Shown: in pieces, positions 32,080 to 41,340 of the stretch | Layout: every line of letters starts with the position of its first letter | How positions within the stretch are numbered: the first letter of the stretch is position 1 | From: Plesiocystis pacifica SIR-1 | GTDB taxonomy: Bacteria; Myxococcota_A; Polyangia; Nannocystales; Nannocystaceae | Assembly (NCBI RefSeq): GCF_000170895.1 | Contig: NZ_ABCS01000015.1 | Span: forward strand, 83,561-147,560 | Length of the DNA stretch: 64,000 bases | Reading direction: 5' to 3' | Translations under genes and position numbers: made by a program | Notes under the pieces: model-generated | What the model was told of the DNA's origin: nothing | Databases searched by the model: none | Seen by the model: only the letters and a program-made list of their open reading frames with translations

Positions 32080-33492
32080 ATGCTCGACAAGGAGACCCGC
32101 GGGCGGCTCAAAGCGCTCTATCAGTCCACGGGTGATCGGCCGCTCTCGCCGGACGATCCAGCCTTCGTCAACCTCTACGCCAGCGACGCGCTCGCGCCCT
32201 CGGACCCCGTCGAGGACCTCGCCACACACATCCAATTCTCCGCTCTGGAGAGCGTCCAGCTGTTCAGCGGCCACCGCGGAACGGGCAAGAGCACGCAGCT
32301 ACGCGTGCTCAAGCAGCGCCTCGAAGAGGACCCCACTTACAAGGTCGTGATCTGCGACATGGAGGACTACCTGCCCATGACCGACACGGTCGAGGTGGTC
32401 GACTTCCTCCTCGCCGCCGCCGGAGCGCTGTCCGACGCCCTCGATGTACCCGAGCTACTCGGCGACGACCCCCGCCACGAAGGCTACTGGGCTCGCTTCG
32501 TTCACTGGGTCCGCAACACGACCATCGAAGCATCCGAGCTGGGGATCGGTGCGAAGGCAGGGGGGGACGTCGGCGTCGCCGAGCTCGAAGCCGAGGCTGG
32601 GGTCGACATCAAGCTCAACCTCAAGACCGACATCAGCTTTCGAGAGCGGCTGCGCGAGCACACCCGGCTGCACGTTGGGGCCTTTCGCAAGGACGTTCAC
32701 GACTTCATGGGGGCTTGCCTCCTCGCCCTGCGCGAGCGCCACGGCGAAGACACCCAGCTCGTCGTCATCTACGACAGCATCGAGCACCTGCGCGGCCTGA
32801 CGACCAACTCCCGGGAGGTCGCTGACTCGGTCGAGCGCCTGTTCCGCGGGCACGTCGAGTCCATGCGCGTGCCCAACTTGCACATGATCTACACCGTCCC
32901 TCCGTGGCTTCGCTGGCAGCGCGCCGGGACCACGGAAGGCTTCGACAACTACGAGCAAGTCCTGTGCGTGAAGGTGCGCGAGCGCAACGAGGGGCTGGAC
33001 CACGTCTACACCCCTCATCGCCCCGGCCTCGACATGCTCTACCAGGTCGTCAATGCGCGCGGTAGCCAAGGCTGGGTCGAGTGGTTCCTGGGGGACCGCG
33101 CCGCCTTTGACGAGCTCGCCCTCGCCTCTGGCGGCTACCTCCGAGACATGCTGCGTTTGCTGCGGAACCTGTTGATCGCCGCCAACCGTACGGGAGTCCC
33201 CGTTCCGGACGACCGTCGGGCAGCTGCGATCGAGGAGCTGCGCGCCGGCTACCAGGGCTTCACCAACGCCGAGGCGGTCTTGCTCCGAGACATCGAAGCG
33301 CGGGGCACCCTCGACCTCGCCGACGCCAGCTTGCACCACCGCGTCTCGACCTTCCTCGACACCCACGTGGTCCTCGCCTACCGCAACGGAACGGAGTGGT
33401 ACGGCGTCCATCCGGTCATCCGAGAGGACGTCCGCCGCCGCGCCAAGGCCTGGGACGACGCCCAGCAGCCCAAGACTGACGACGACTCCTGA
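32080..33492 (+). CDS. P-loop NTPase (AAA/STAND-like), first gene of a pair
   Basis: NTPase of 470 aa from ATG 32080. Walker A is FSGHRGTGKSTQLRVLKQRL (Lys at about residue 69) and Walker B is LVVIYDSIEHLRG (about 230). The N-terminal phrase PLSPDDPAFVNLY and the GHRGTGKST block recall ATPases in cyanobacteria and other bacteria that are encoded beside repeat proteins; this is recollection, not a search. The C-terminal part (residues 310-460) is helical, ending in a winged-helix-like HPVIREDVRRRAK. Its stop overlaps the start of the TPR gene (TGATG), so the two products are translationally coupled and probably form a complex. Confidence 0.85.
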   Translation: MLDKETRGRLKALYQSTGDRPLSPDDPAFVNLYASDALAPSDPVEDLATHIQFSALESVQLFSGHRGTGKSTQLRVLKQRLEEDPTYKVVICDMEDYLPMTDTVEVVDFLLAAAGALSDALDVPELLGDDPRHEGYWARFVHWVRNTTIEASELGIGAKAGGDVGVAELEAEAGVDIKLNLKTDISFRERLREHTRLHVGAFRKDVHDFMGACLLALRERHGEDTQLVVIYDSIEHLRGLTTNSREVADSVERLFRGHVESMRVPNLHMIYTVPPWLRWQRAGTTEGFDNYEQVLCVKVRERNEGLDHVYTPHRPGLDMLYQVVNARGSQGWVEWFLGDRAAFDELALASGGYLRDMLRLLRNLLIAANRTGVPVPDDRRAAAIEELRAGYQGFTNAEAVLLRDIEARGTLDLADASLHHRVSTFLDTHVVLAYRNGTEWYGVHPVIREDVRRRAKAWDDAQQPKTDDDS

Positions 33493-35726
33493 TGGAGCGC
33501 AGCATCGATCCACTAACCCTCGACGACGCGTGGGAGCGCCTGCGCACCCACGTCGAGTGGTCCGAAGACTTTTGGATCGTGTTCGTGTTCACCAATGATT
33601 TCCGCGTCGTCGACGAGCTGAACGCCCGACTCCGGGCGATGCCATCTCTGCGACACCGCCGCTTGCGGTGTGCCACCCCCGACCAAGTCGACGCGCGCAT
33701 CGTCCGACCGCTCCTCCAAGAAGACGGCGTCGACATCAGCTGGGTCGACTTCGTCCGCTTTGACGACAACGAGGGGAAGCCCGGCTGGGGTGACGCGTGG
33801 GCTCTGCTGCTGTCGCGCCTCAATGAGCGCCGCGAGCACCTGCGGCGACGGCTCCCTCGGGGGGGCATCGTGTTCGCCACGACCCTAGACAGGCTCGACT
33901 CGAGCCCGGGGCACGCGCCCGATCTGTGGACGATCCGCAGCCTCGTCCTGCCCATCGAGGGCCTCCTGCGCGCCCTCTCCGACGCGCCAGCACCGTCAAC
34001 TGACGCACAGCAGCCCGCCTTACGAAGTCCGTCACTGCCAAACATCGCCCTCGCCCGACAAGCCCTGCGCAGCGCGCGGGCCAGCGGTGACGCGCGCAGG
34101 CTCGTCGCCGCCCTGACCAGGCTCGCCGATGTCGTCACCGAAGAAGACGCCCTCGAACCCCGCCGCGAGGCCATCGCTTTGCTCCGAGAGCTCGTCGAGA
34201 CCTCACCGAGCGTGGAGAGCCGGCGGTCCCTGCTCCAGGCGCTCATCGATCTGGGCGTCGATCTGTCCGTGCTCGGCCGCCGCGAACAGGCTCTCGAAGC
34301 CTCCCGAGAGGGCGTGCGCCTCGGGAGAGCCCTGGTTCAGGAAAATCCGGACGCCTTCCTCCCCGACCTCGCAACGAGCCTCAACAACCTCGGAAAGATG
34401 CTGAGCGACCTCGGGAAACGGGAGGCTGCCCTCGACGCCACCCGCGAGGCCGTCACCATTCGTCGTCGGCTCGCCCGAGCCCAGCCCGATGCCTTTCTCT
34501 CCGACCTCGCCATCAGCCTCAACAACCTTGGTAGTGACTCGAGTCGCCTCGGTCAGTGGGAGGCTGCCCTCGACGCCACCTACGAAGCGGTAGACATTCG
34601 TCGTCAGCTCGCACTGAGCCGGCCTGACGCCTTCCTTCCCGACCTCGCCATGAGCCTCAACAACCTCGGCATAGCGCTGAGCGACCGAGGAAGACTCAAA
34701 GCTGCTCTCCATACGACCCGCGAGGCCGTTCACCACTACCGTCAACTCGCTCTGGCTCGACCCACCCCCTTCCTCCCAGACCTCGCCTCGAGCCTCAACA
34801 ACCTCGGCACAATTTTGAGCGCTCTAGGAGAGCGAGAAGCTGCCCTTGACGCCACCCGCGAGGCCGTCGATATCCTACGCCAGCTCGTCCAGTCCCGACC
34901 CGACGCCTTCCTCCCTGATCTCGCCTCGAGCCTCAACAACCTTGGCATGGACTTGAGCGCCCTGGAAGAATGGGAGGCGGCCCTCGACGCCTCCCGCGAG
35001 GCTACTGACATCCTTCGTCAACTCGCTCAGGCCCAGCCCGACGCCTTCCTTCCCAACCTCGCCGCGAGCCTCAACAACCTCAGCCCCGTGTTGAGCCACC
35101 TGGGGGAGCGGGAGGCAGCCCTCGATACCTCCCGTGAGGCCGTCGACATCCGCCGTCAGCTCGCCCAGGCTCACCCTGACGTGTTTCTCGCCGGCCTCGC
35201 CATGAGCCTCAACAACCTTGGCAATCGGCTCAACGGCCAAGGAGAACCTGAGGCCGCCCTCGCCGCCTCTCGCGAGGCTGTCGACATCTATCGTCAGCTC
35301 GCCCAGTCTCAACCCGACGCCATCCTCCCCCACCTAGCGACGACCCTCACGAGCCTCGGCATCGACTTTACCGCTCTCGAAGAGTGGGAGAACGCCCTCG
35401 ACGCCACTCGTGAGGCCATCGATATCCTTCGCCCGCTCGCCCAGGCCCACCCCGATGCCTTTCTCCCCCGCCTCGCTCGGGCTCTATGGGCTCGCGGAGA
35501 CGCTCTGCTCGCTAGCGATCAACCCGGCCTCGCGGCAGAGTCCTTCGCCGAGAGCCTTCGAGCGACCTTGCCGTTGTTAGAGCGCCAGCCCCACGCGGTC
35601 AAAGACCGCTACCCGACGCTGCTTCGTCGATACGCCGCAGCCTGCGAGGCCGCTGGCATCGAGCCCGCCGAGGACCTCGCCGAACACATCCTCGCTACCG
35701 AGACCTCGACCGAAGCGGACGACTGA
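33492..35726 (+). CDS. TPR-repeat protein paired with the NTPase
   Basis: Protein of 744 aa. Residues 1-165 form a domain I cannot name (EDFWIVFVFTNDFRVVDELN, then LNERREHLRRRLPRGGIVF). Residues 265-680 are nine tetratricopeptide-like repeats of exactly 46 residues with the pattern ALDATREAVDI-R-LA-PDAFLPDLA-SLNNLG. This is longer than the classic 34-residue TPR and resembles repeats seen in actinobacterial and cyanobacterial signalling or conflict proteins. No catalytic motif, signal peptide or membrane segment is visible. Coupling to the upstream NTPase suggests that it is the sensor or effector arm of a two-component NTPase machine. Confidence 0.85.
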   Translation: MERSIDPLTLDDAWERLRTHVEWSEDFWIVFVFTNDFRVVDELNARLRAMPSLRHRRLRCATPDQVDARIVRPLLQEDGVDISWVDFVRFDDNEGKPGWGDAWALLLSRLNERREHLRRRLPRGGIVFATTLDRLDSSPGHAPDLWTIRSLVLPIEGLLRALSDAPAPSTDAQQPALRSPSLPNIALARQALRSARASGDARRLVAALTRLADVVTEEDALEPRREAIALLRELVETSPSVESRRSLLQALIDLGVDLSVLGRREQALEASREGVRLGRALVQENPDAFLPDLATSLNNLGKMLSDLGKREAALDATREAVTIRRRLARAQPDAFLSDLAISLNNLGSDSSRLGQWEAALDATYEAVDIRRQLALSRPDAFLPDLAMSLNNLGIALSDRGRLKAALHTTREAVHHYRQLALARPTPFLPDLASSLNNLGTILSALGEREAALDATREAVDILRQLVQSRPDAFLPDLASSLNNLGMDLSALEEWEAALDASREATDILRQLAQAQPDAFLPNLAASLNNLSPVLSHLGEREAALDTSREAVDIRRQLAQAHPDVFLAGLAMSLNNLGNRLNGQGEPEAALAASREAVDIYRQLAQSQPDAILPHLATTLTSLGIDFTALEEWENALDATREAIDILRPLAQAHPDAFLPRLARALWARGDALLASDQPGLAAESFAESLRATLPLLERQPHAVKDRYPTLLRRYAAACEAAGIEPAEDLAEHILATETSTEADD
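34287..35528 (+). repeat. nine 138-bp in-frame repeats inside the TPR gene
   Basis: Units begin at 34287, 34425, 34563, 34701, 34839, 34977, 35115, 35253 and 35391, exactly 138 bp apart. The DNA is similar between units (for example GAGGCTGCCCTCGACGCCAC recurs), which suggests growth by recent tandem duplication. Confidence 0.8.
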
Positions 35727-36145
35727 TCCCTGTCGGAAACCCCAGCATCCAGCTCGCCAACCCAGAGCAGGCCGCTCGGTGGGAGGGAACCTGCGACGAG
35801 CATCGAGCCGCCTACAGCCCTGGAAGAGCCAAGGCTGACACCCGGCTCGAGCGCAGGAGTAGGGAGGGCTCCCGCCGAATAGGCCGCGGAGCACCGTCGG
35901 AGCCCCTTGCGCACCGTCGTCCCGAACGCACCGCCACCCCGAACGCACCGCCACCCCAAGCCATCGCCACCCCGTGTCCTGTGCAAGGCGGCCCAAACCG
36001 CGATGGACCGCCCAGATTCGAGGCATGCGCCCCCGCGATACCGGGCTCAGAGCAGCCATATCCAGGCAACCAGCGTCGGCTCACGCCCCCCCGCCCACAT
36101 CGAGGGTGTAGCAAATCCCGCGACCCAGGCGCTACCGTGCCGAGC
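35727..36145. other. intergenic region with short tandem repeat
   Basis: About 420 bases without a convincing gene. At 35931-35972 there are two near-identical 17-bp units (CCCGAACGCACCGCCAC) and a third degenerate one. Reading frames on the minus strand here are low-complexity and look like chance. Confidence 0.5.
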
Positions 36146-36793
36146 ATGGCCCTCACGATCGTGCCCGAAGCGCTCAATGACTACATCCACGAGCACACCA
36201 CGCCCCAGTCCGAGCTCTTCGACCGACTCCGCGACGAGACCCACGCCTCCCTCGAATGCCCCCAGATGCAGGTCGGCCGCATCGAGGGCGCCTTCCTCAA
36301 GCTGATGGTCCAGGTCAGCGGCGCCAGGCGGGTGCTCGAGGTCGGCACCTACAGCGGCTACTCCTCCCTGGCCATGGCCTCGGGCCTGCCCGAGGGCGGC
36401 GAGCTGATCACCTGCGACGTCGACCCCGAGGCCACCGCCGTCGCCCGCCGCTACTGGAGCGAGAGCCCGTGGGGCGACAAGATCGAGCTGCGCCTGGGCG
36501 ACGCGACCCAGACCATCGCCGCCATGGCCGAGGCCGGCGAGCGCTTCGACCTGGCCTTCATCGACGCCGACAAGGGCAACTACATCCGCTACTGGGAGCT
36601 CATCGTCCCCATGCTCCCCGCCGGCGGCATCGTGCTCGCCGACAACACCCTGTGGAGCGGCCGGGTCGTCGACCCCCAAGAGCCCAGCGACCACGCGCTG
36701 GCCGACTTCAACCGCCACGTGCTCGCCGACGAGCGCGTCGAGAACGTGCTGCTCTCGATCCGCGACGGGGTCATGTTCGCCCGCAAGCGCTGA
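36146..36793 (+). CDS. SAM-dependent O-methyltransferase, caffeoyl-CoA OMT-like
   Basis: Class I methyltransferase of 215 aa, the standard size of the catechol/caffeoyl-CoA O-methyltransferase family. The SAM site is VLEVGTYSGYSSLAMA (residues 64-79). The metal-binding segment is FIDADKGNYIRYWEL, and GGIVLADNTLWSGRVVDP follows, all diagnostic. It methylates a hydroxyl of a small aromatic or related substrate with a divalent metal; the exact substrate is not visible. ATG 36146 gives the usual N terminus. Single gene, about 190 bp before the MoxR operon. Confidence 0.95.
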   Translation: MALTIVPEALNDYIHEHTTPQSELFDRLRDETHASLECPQMQVGRIEGAFLKLMVQVSGARRVLEVGTYSGYSSLAMASGLPEGGELITCDVDPEATAVARRYWSESPWGDKIELRLGDATQTIAAMAEAGERFDLAFIDADKGNYIRYWELIVPMLPAGGIVLADNTLWSGRVVDPQEPSDHALADFNRHVLADERVENVLLSIRDGVMFARKR

Positions 36794-36987
36794 GTCTTGG
36801 GCCTACAAAGACCCACGGAGGCTGACATCGGGACCAGCCCCGCGGGCTGACGAGGTGACGAGCCGAGCGAGTTCGAGCAGACGAAACGTCCACGCGCCCA
36901 CGGGCGAAGTCTCCGTGTGCGGGTCGCTGGGGCTCGCCTTCGACCCACGCGCGCCCTCCAGCGGCGCCAGCCAGGATCCGCGGGCCG

Positions 36988-38022
36988 ATGGCACTGCGCT
37001 TGCTAAACTCCGACGACAACGTGGACGTGTCCATCGCCAAACCCACCCCCGCCTCCCCCACCCTCGATCCCGCCAGGCTCGACCGGGACCTGAGCGCCAT
37101 TCGCTCCGTGGTCCGGGGGCAGATCCACGGCAAGGACGAGATCATCGATCTCGCGCTGATCTGCCTCGTCGCCCGGGGCCACCTGCTCATCGAGGACATC
37201 CCCGGCGTGGGCAAGAGCACCCTCGCCCGCGCCCTCGCGGCCGCCATCGGCGGGACCTTCTCGCGCATCCAGTTCACCAGCGACCTGCTGCCCGCCGACC
37301 TCCTCGGGGTCAACGTGTGGCGGGCCACCCAAGAGCAGTTCGAGTTCCGCCAGGGCCCGATCTTCGCCAACTTGGTCCTCGCCGACGAGGTCAACCGCGC
37401 GCCCCCGCGGACCCAGAGCGCCCTGCTCGAGGCCATGGCCGAGGGCCAGGTGTCCGTCGACGGCACCAGCCACCAGCTCCCGGCGCCCTTCGTCGTCATC
37501 GCGACCCAAAACCCCGAGGAGCACCACGGCACCTACCCCCTGCCCGAGTCCCAGCGCGACCGCTTCCTGCTCCGGCTGAGCATGGGCTACGCGAGCGCCG
37601 ACATCGAGGCCGCCCTGCTGGTCAGCGGCGGCGTGGGGCCCTCGCCGCTCACCGAGGCCAAGTCCAACGCCGAGGGCCTCGGCGCGCCCACGGCCCTGCT
37701 CGATCTGCAGACCGCCGCGGCCGGGATTCACCTCCACCGCGACCTGGCCGGCTACGCCCAGCGCGTGGTCCAGACCACCCGGGACAGCCCCGAGATTCGT
37801 CTGGGCGTCAGCACCCGCGGGGCCCTGGCCTGGGTCGCCGCCGCCCGCAGCCGCGCGCTCATCGAGGGCCGCCCCGCCGTGCTCATCGACGACCTGCAAG
37901 AGCTCGCCGTGCCCGCCCTCGCCCACCGCATCGTCCCCGCCCAGGCCGGCAGCGGCGACCAGGTCGCCCTGGCCCAGGAGCTCGTCCGCGAGCTCATCGC
38001 CAGCGTCCCCGTCCCCGTCTGA
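36988..38022 (+). CDS. MoxR-family AAA+ ATPase
   Basis: AAA+ ATPase of 344 aa. Walker A is IEDIPGVGKSTLARAL (about residues 70-85). Walker B plus sensor region is LVLADEVNRAPPRTQSALLE, followed by the MoxR-typical ATQNPEEHHGTYPLPESQRDRF. These ATPases act as chaperones for metal insertion or protein maturation, usually with the DUF58 and transglutaminase-like partners that follow here. ATG 36988 is used; GTG 37021 is a plausible alternative. Only 13 bp separate it from the next gene, so it is the first gene of an operon. Confidence 0.94.
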   Translation: MALRLLNSDDNVDVSIAKPTPASPTLDPARLDRDLSAIRSVVRGQIHGKDEIIDLALICLVARGHLLIEDIPGVGKSTLARALAAAIGGTFSRIQFTSDLLPADLLGVNVWRATQEQFEFRQGPIFANLVLADEVNRAPPRTQSALLEAMAEGQVSVDGTSHQLPAPFVVIATQNPEEHHGTYPLPESQRDRFLLRLSMGYASADIEAALLVSGGVGPSPLTEAKSNAEGLGAPTALLDLQTAAAGIHLHRDLAGYAQRVVQTTRDSPEIRLGVSTRGALAWVAAARSRALIEGRPAVLIDDLQELAVPALAHRIVPAQAGSGDQVALAQELVRELIASVPVPV

Positions 38023-38035
38023 GTTCTAGAACGTC

Positions 38036-39097
38036 GTGGCGACCCGAAAGCCCAGCGAGCTCGAGCCCGTCGAGCGCCAAAAGAAGCTCCCGCTGATCCG
38101 CCGGATGCTGACGGCCTACGGCCGCAGCCTCGAGATCACCAAGGCCGGGTGGCTGTTCATCGTGCTCACCCTCGCGGTCGGCTTCGCGGCGATCAACTCC
38201 GGCGCCAACTTGCTGCACGTGCTGTTCGGCTGCCAGATCGGCCTGATCATCGCCAGCGGCATGCTCTCGGAGAACATGGTCCAGCGCGCCCGGGTCCAGC
38301 GCCGCGTCGCCTCGCCCCTGCACGCGGGCAGCCGCGGCGCCCTGGTCGTCGAGCTGACCAACGGGCGCGACGCCGGCGACATGATCTCGATCAGCGTCGA
38401 GGACGACGACCGCATCGAGAGCGCCGACCGGACCGAGCCCGTGTTCGCCGTCGCCGTACCCGGAGGCAAGGCCGCGACCATGCACACCAGCGTGACCATG
38501 AGCCGCCGGGGCCTGCACGCCCTGCCCAAGGCCGTCGTCGCCACGCGCTTCCCCTTTGGCTTGTTCGTCAAGCGCCGCGAGGTCTCGACCCGCGAGCGCG
38601 TGCTCGTCTACCCGCGCATCCACGACGTCGAGCTCGCGCCGATGTTCGACGACCGCCGCGGCCAGGGCGAGGCCCGCGGCGCCCGGGCCCGCGCGGGCGA
38701 GTTCTTTGGCCTGGCCGAGTACCGCGAGGGCCAGGAGATCCAGCGCATCCACTGGCCGGCCACGGCGCGCCTGGGCAAGCCGGTCATCCAGGAGTTCGAG
38801 GCCCGCGGCGAGACCGAGCGGGTGCTCTACCTGGCCCCTGGGGTCGGCGGGGAGCCGGGCTTCGAGGAGGCCGTGTCCGACGTCGCCTCCCAGATCGTCG
38901 CCCTGCTCCGCGAGGGCCGGGTCGCCACGGGCCTGCGCTACGGCGACGAGCTCGTCGTCGAGCCCGACACGGGCCCGGCCCACGAGCGCCGCCTGCTCGA
39001 ATTCCTGGCCCTCGTCGGCCTGCCCCACACCCACGCCCAGCCCGCGAAGGCTGCGAGTCCGCCCGCGCCCGCGCCCTCGGGGGAGGCCGCCGCGTGA
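38036..39097 (+). CDS. DUF58 domain membrane protein
   Basis: Protein of 353 aa starting at GTG 38036. Two membrane segments (GWLFIVLTLAVGFAAINSGA and LLHVLFGCQIGLIIASGML) are followed by a soluble domain ending in the DUF58 signature GEFFGLAEYREGQEIQRIHW. DUF58 proteins are related to von Willebrand A domains and accompany MoxR ATPases. The role in the cell is not established. Its stop overlaps the start of the transglutaminase gene (GTGA), so expression is coupled. Confidence 0.92.
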   Translation: MATRKPSELEPVERQKKLPLIRRMLTAYGRSLEITKAGWLFIVLTLAVGFAAINSGANLLHVLFGCQIGLIIASGMLSENMVQRARVQRRVASPLHAGSRGALVVELTNGRDAGDMISISVEDDDRIESADRTEPVFAVAVPGGKAATMHTSVTMSRRGLHALPKAVVATRFPFGLFVKRREVSTRERVLVYPRIHDVELAPMFDDRRGQGEARGARARAGEFFGLAEYREGQEIQRIHWPATARLGKPVIQEFEARGETERVLYLAPGVGGEPGFEEAVSDVASQIVALLREGRVATGLRYGDELVVEPDTGPAHERRLLEFLALVGLPHTHAQPAKAASPPAPAPSGEAAA

Positions 39098-41340
39098 TCC
39101 GCCTGCTCGAGAACCTGTCCCGGGTGCTCGGCGGGCGCGGCCACGGCATGGTCCGGCTGCGCGACACCCTGACCCTGCTCCAGGCCGCCATCGCCGTGCT
39201 GTGCGTGACCTTGGCCCACAGCGCGAGCTACTGGGCCGTCGGCGTCGCCGTGCTGCTCTCGGCCTGGGCCATGGTCCGACCGCTGCCGGAGGCGTCCACC
39301 ACCCTCAGCCAGCGCCTGTGGACCGTGGGCATCGTCGCCGCGCTGATCCTCAGCGGCGTGCGGGCCTTCTACAGCAACGAGCTGCTCATCGCTGGCGTCG
39401 ACTTCTTCTTGCTGCTCGTCGTCCAGCGCCTGTTCAACCGGCAAAAGACCCGCGAGCACATGCAGCTGCTGATGATCGGCGCGATGCTGATGGTCATCGC
39501 CGCGGTCGTCGACGCCGAGCTGCGCTACCCCTTCCTGCTCGCCCTCTACCTGCCCGTGGCGACCCTCGGCCTGCTCGTGGTCCACCTGCTCAGCGAGGGC
39601 GAGCGCCTCGGCAAGCGCGTGGCCTTCGAGGTCGACCGCTACGCCTCCCGCCAGCTCGAGCGCCTCAACCGGGCGGCCCTACAGGTCGCGCTGATCGCCG
39701 CCGGCTTCGGCGTCGCGACCTTCCTGTTCTTCCCGCGCTTTGGCGCCGGGGTGTTCCTGCGCGGCAACGTGCTGAGCCAAGAGAGCGTGGGCTTCAGCGA
39801 GTCCGTGGCCCTGGGCGGCTTCGGGACCATCAAGAGCGACGCGACGGTGGTCATGCACCTGCAGACCCTCGACGAGGGCGGCGTCCAGGCGCACGGCAGC
39901 CGGCCCACCTGGCACCTGCGCGGGAGCGCCTTCGACCAGTACCAAGACGGCCGCTGGGGTCGGTCGACAGCCGCCCAAAAGCGCGATCTGAGGCCCACCC
40001 GCGGCTACTACGTCACCGGCGACGCGACCGGCGACGACGCCGAGGTCATCGCCTGGCCCTACCGCCACAGCGGCAGCACCGGCCAGACCCTCGACCCCCG
40101 GCCCATCCCCGGCTACGCCGCCCACGACGAGCTGCTCCGGGTCATGGTGACCATGGAGGACATCGGCACGGACCTGCTGTTCGCCGCCGGTCAGCCCCTG
40201 GCCTACTCGGTCACCCCGCGCAGCCAGCTCGACAGCCGCAACAAGCTCGGCGCCGACGTCGACGGCCAGGCCCGGGTCCTCGACCGCCGCTCGGGGCCCA
40301 TCCAGTACGAGTTCGTCAGCCGCGTGGGCGAGCCGACCCGCGCCGAGCTGCAGGCCGTCGGCGCGCCCGAAGTGCCCGAGAACCTCGACGCCTACCTGCA
40401 GCTCGACCCGCGCCTGAGCGAGGGCCTGCGCGAGCTCGCCGAGGAGGTCACCGCCGGCGCCGACACCCGCGTCGAGAAGGTCGAGGCCGTCGAGCAGTAC
40501 CTGCTGCGAAACTACGCCTACACCCTCGACCAGCCCCTGTCCGAGCGCGTCCGCGCCGGCGAGCTCGACCCCATCGAGGGTTTTTTGTTCGACACCAAGG
40601 CCGGGCACTGCGAGTACTTCGCCTCGGCCATGGCCCTGATGCTGCGCGAGGTCGGCGTGCCCACGCGCAACGTCAACGGCTTCTACGGCGCGCACTACAA
40701 CCCCATCGGCGAGTTCTACGTGGTCCGCCAGGCCGACGCCCACTCCTGGGTCGAGGTCTACTTCGAGGATCTGGGCTGGGTGACCTTCGACCCGACCCCG
40801 CCGGCCGGGCGCACCGCGGGCGACGACGCGCCCCTGTTCCCGCGCCTGTCCGAGGTCGGCGACGCCCTGCGCGACGCCTACCTCGAGTACGTCATCGACT
40901 ACGACCTCGAGACCCAGCTCGAGGTGCTCGAGAACTTCGGCGTCAAGCGAGAGGGCCGCAAGCTCGAGCTCGACTGGCAGCGCTTCGCCCCCTGGCTCGT
41001 CGGCGCCGGCTCGATCGTGTTCATCGTGCTCCTCGGTCGGCGCCTGCTCGGCCGCGGCCGCCACGTCGAGGCGCCCGAGGTGCTGATCTACCGCAAGCTG
41101 CTCACGACCATGCAAAAGCGCGAGCGCGGCCGCCACGAGCACGAGTCCGCCCGGGCCTGGGCCAAGCGCCTGCGCGACGAGGGCGCGCCCGCGGCCGAGG
41201 TCGAGGCCCTGAGCCGCTTCGCCACCGCCTACGAGCTGCTCCGCTTCGGGCCCCGGGACGCCGAGGGCCGCGTCGAGCCGGCCCGCGTCGTCGAGCTCGA
41301 GCGCCTCGCCAAGGCCGTGCGCGAGAGCCCGAGCGAGTGA
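39094..41340 (+). CDS. membrane transglutaminase-like protein (DUF3488/TgpA type)
   Basis: Protein of 748 aa from GTG 39094. Residues 20-210 have about six membrane segments in the DUF3488 style (MLMVIAAVVDAELRYPFLLA). A periplasmic transglutaminase-core domain follows with the Cys-His-Asp triad visible as AGHCEYFASAMALML, DAHSWVEVYFEDLGW and TFDPTPP. One more membrane helix (FAPWLVGAGSIVFIVLLG) leads into a C-terminal helical domain of DUF4129 type. This is the usual third partner of MoxR and DUF58. The substrate of the transglutaminase-like site is unknown. Stop and next start overlap (GTGA). Confidence 0.93.
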   Translation: MIRLLENLSRVLGGRGHGMVRLRDTLTLLQAAIAVLCVTLAHSASYWAVGVAVLLSAWAMVRPLPEASTTLSQRLWTVGIVAALILSGVRAFYSNELLIAGVDFFLLLVVQRLFNRQKTREHMQLLMIGAMLMVIAAVVDAELRYPFLLALYLPVATLGLLVVHLLSEGERLGKRVAFEVDRYASRQLERLNRAALQVALIAAGFGVATFLFFPRFGAGVFLRGNVLSQESVGFSESVALGGFGTIKSDATVVMHLQTLDEGGVQAHGSRPTWHLRGSAFDQYQDGRWGRSTAAQKRDLRPTRGYYVTGDATGDDAEVIAWPYRHSGSTGQTLDPRPIPGYAAHDELLRVMVTMEDIGTDLLFAAGQPLAYSVTPRSQLDSRNKLGADVDGQARVLDRRSGPIQYEFVSRVGEPTRAELQAVGAPEVPENLDAYLQLDPRLSEGLRELAEEVTAGADTRVEKVEAVEQYLLRNYAYTLDQPLSERVRAGELDPIEGFLFDTKAGHCEYFASAMALMLREVGVPTRNVNGFYGAHYNPIGEFYVVRQADAHSWVEVYFEDLGWVTFDPTPPAGRTAGDDAPLFPRLSEVGDALRDAYLEYVIDYDLETQLEVLENFGVKREGRKLELDWQRFAPWLVGAGSIVFIVLLGRRLLGRGRHVEAPEVLIYRKLLTTMQKRERGRHEHESARAWAKRLRDEGAPAAEVEALSRFATAYELLRFGPRDAEGRVEPARVVELERLAKAVRESPSE

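Noticed and set aside
34287..35528. 138-bp units considered as a satellite or mobile repeat
   Set aside because: They are in frame and encode regular 46-residue helical repeats, so they are protein repeats.
35931..35972. 17-bp tandem units considered as a CRISPR remnant
   Set aside because: Units are directly adjacent with no spacers and no cas genes in the window.
35577..36059. 160-codon minus-strand frame over the TPR gene end
   Set aside because: Trp/Arg/Gly-rich low-complexity sequence created by the 17-bp tandem repeat; no motif.
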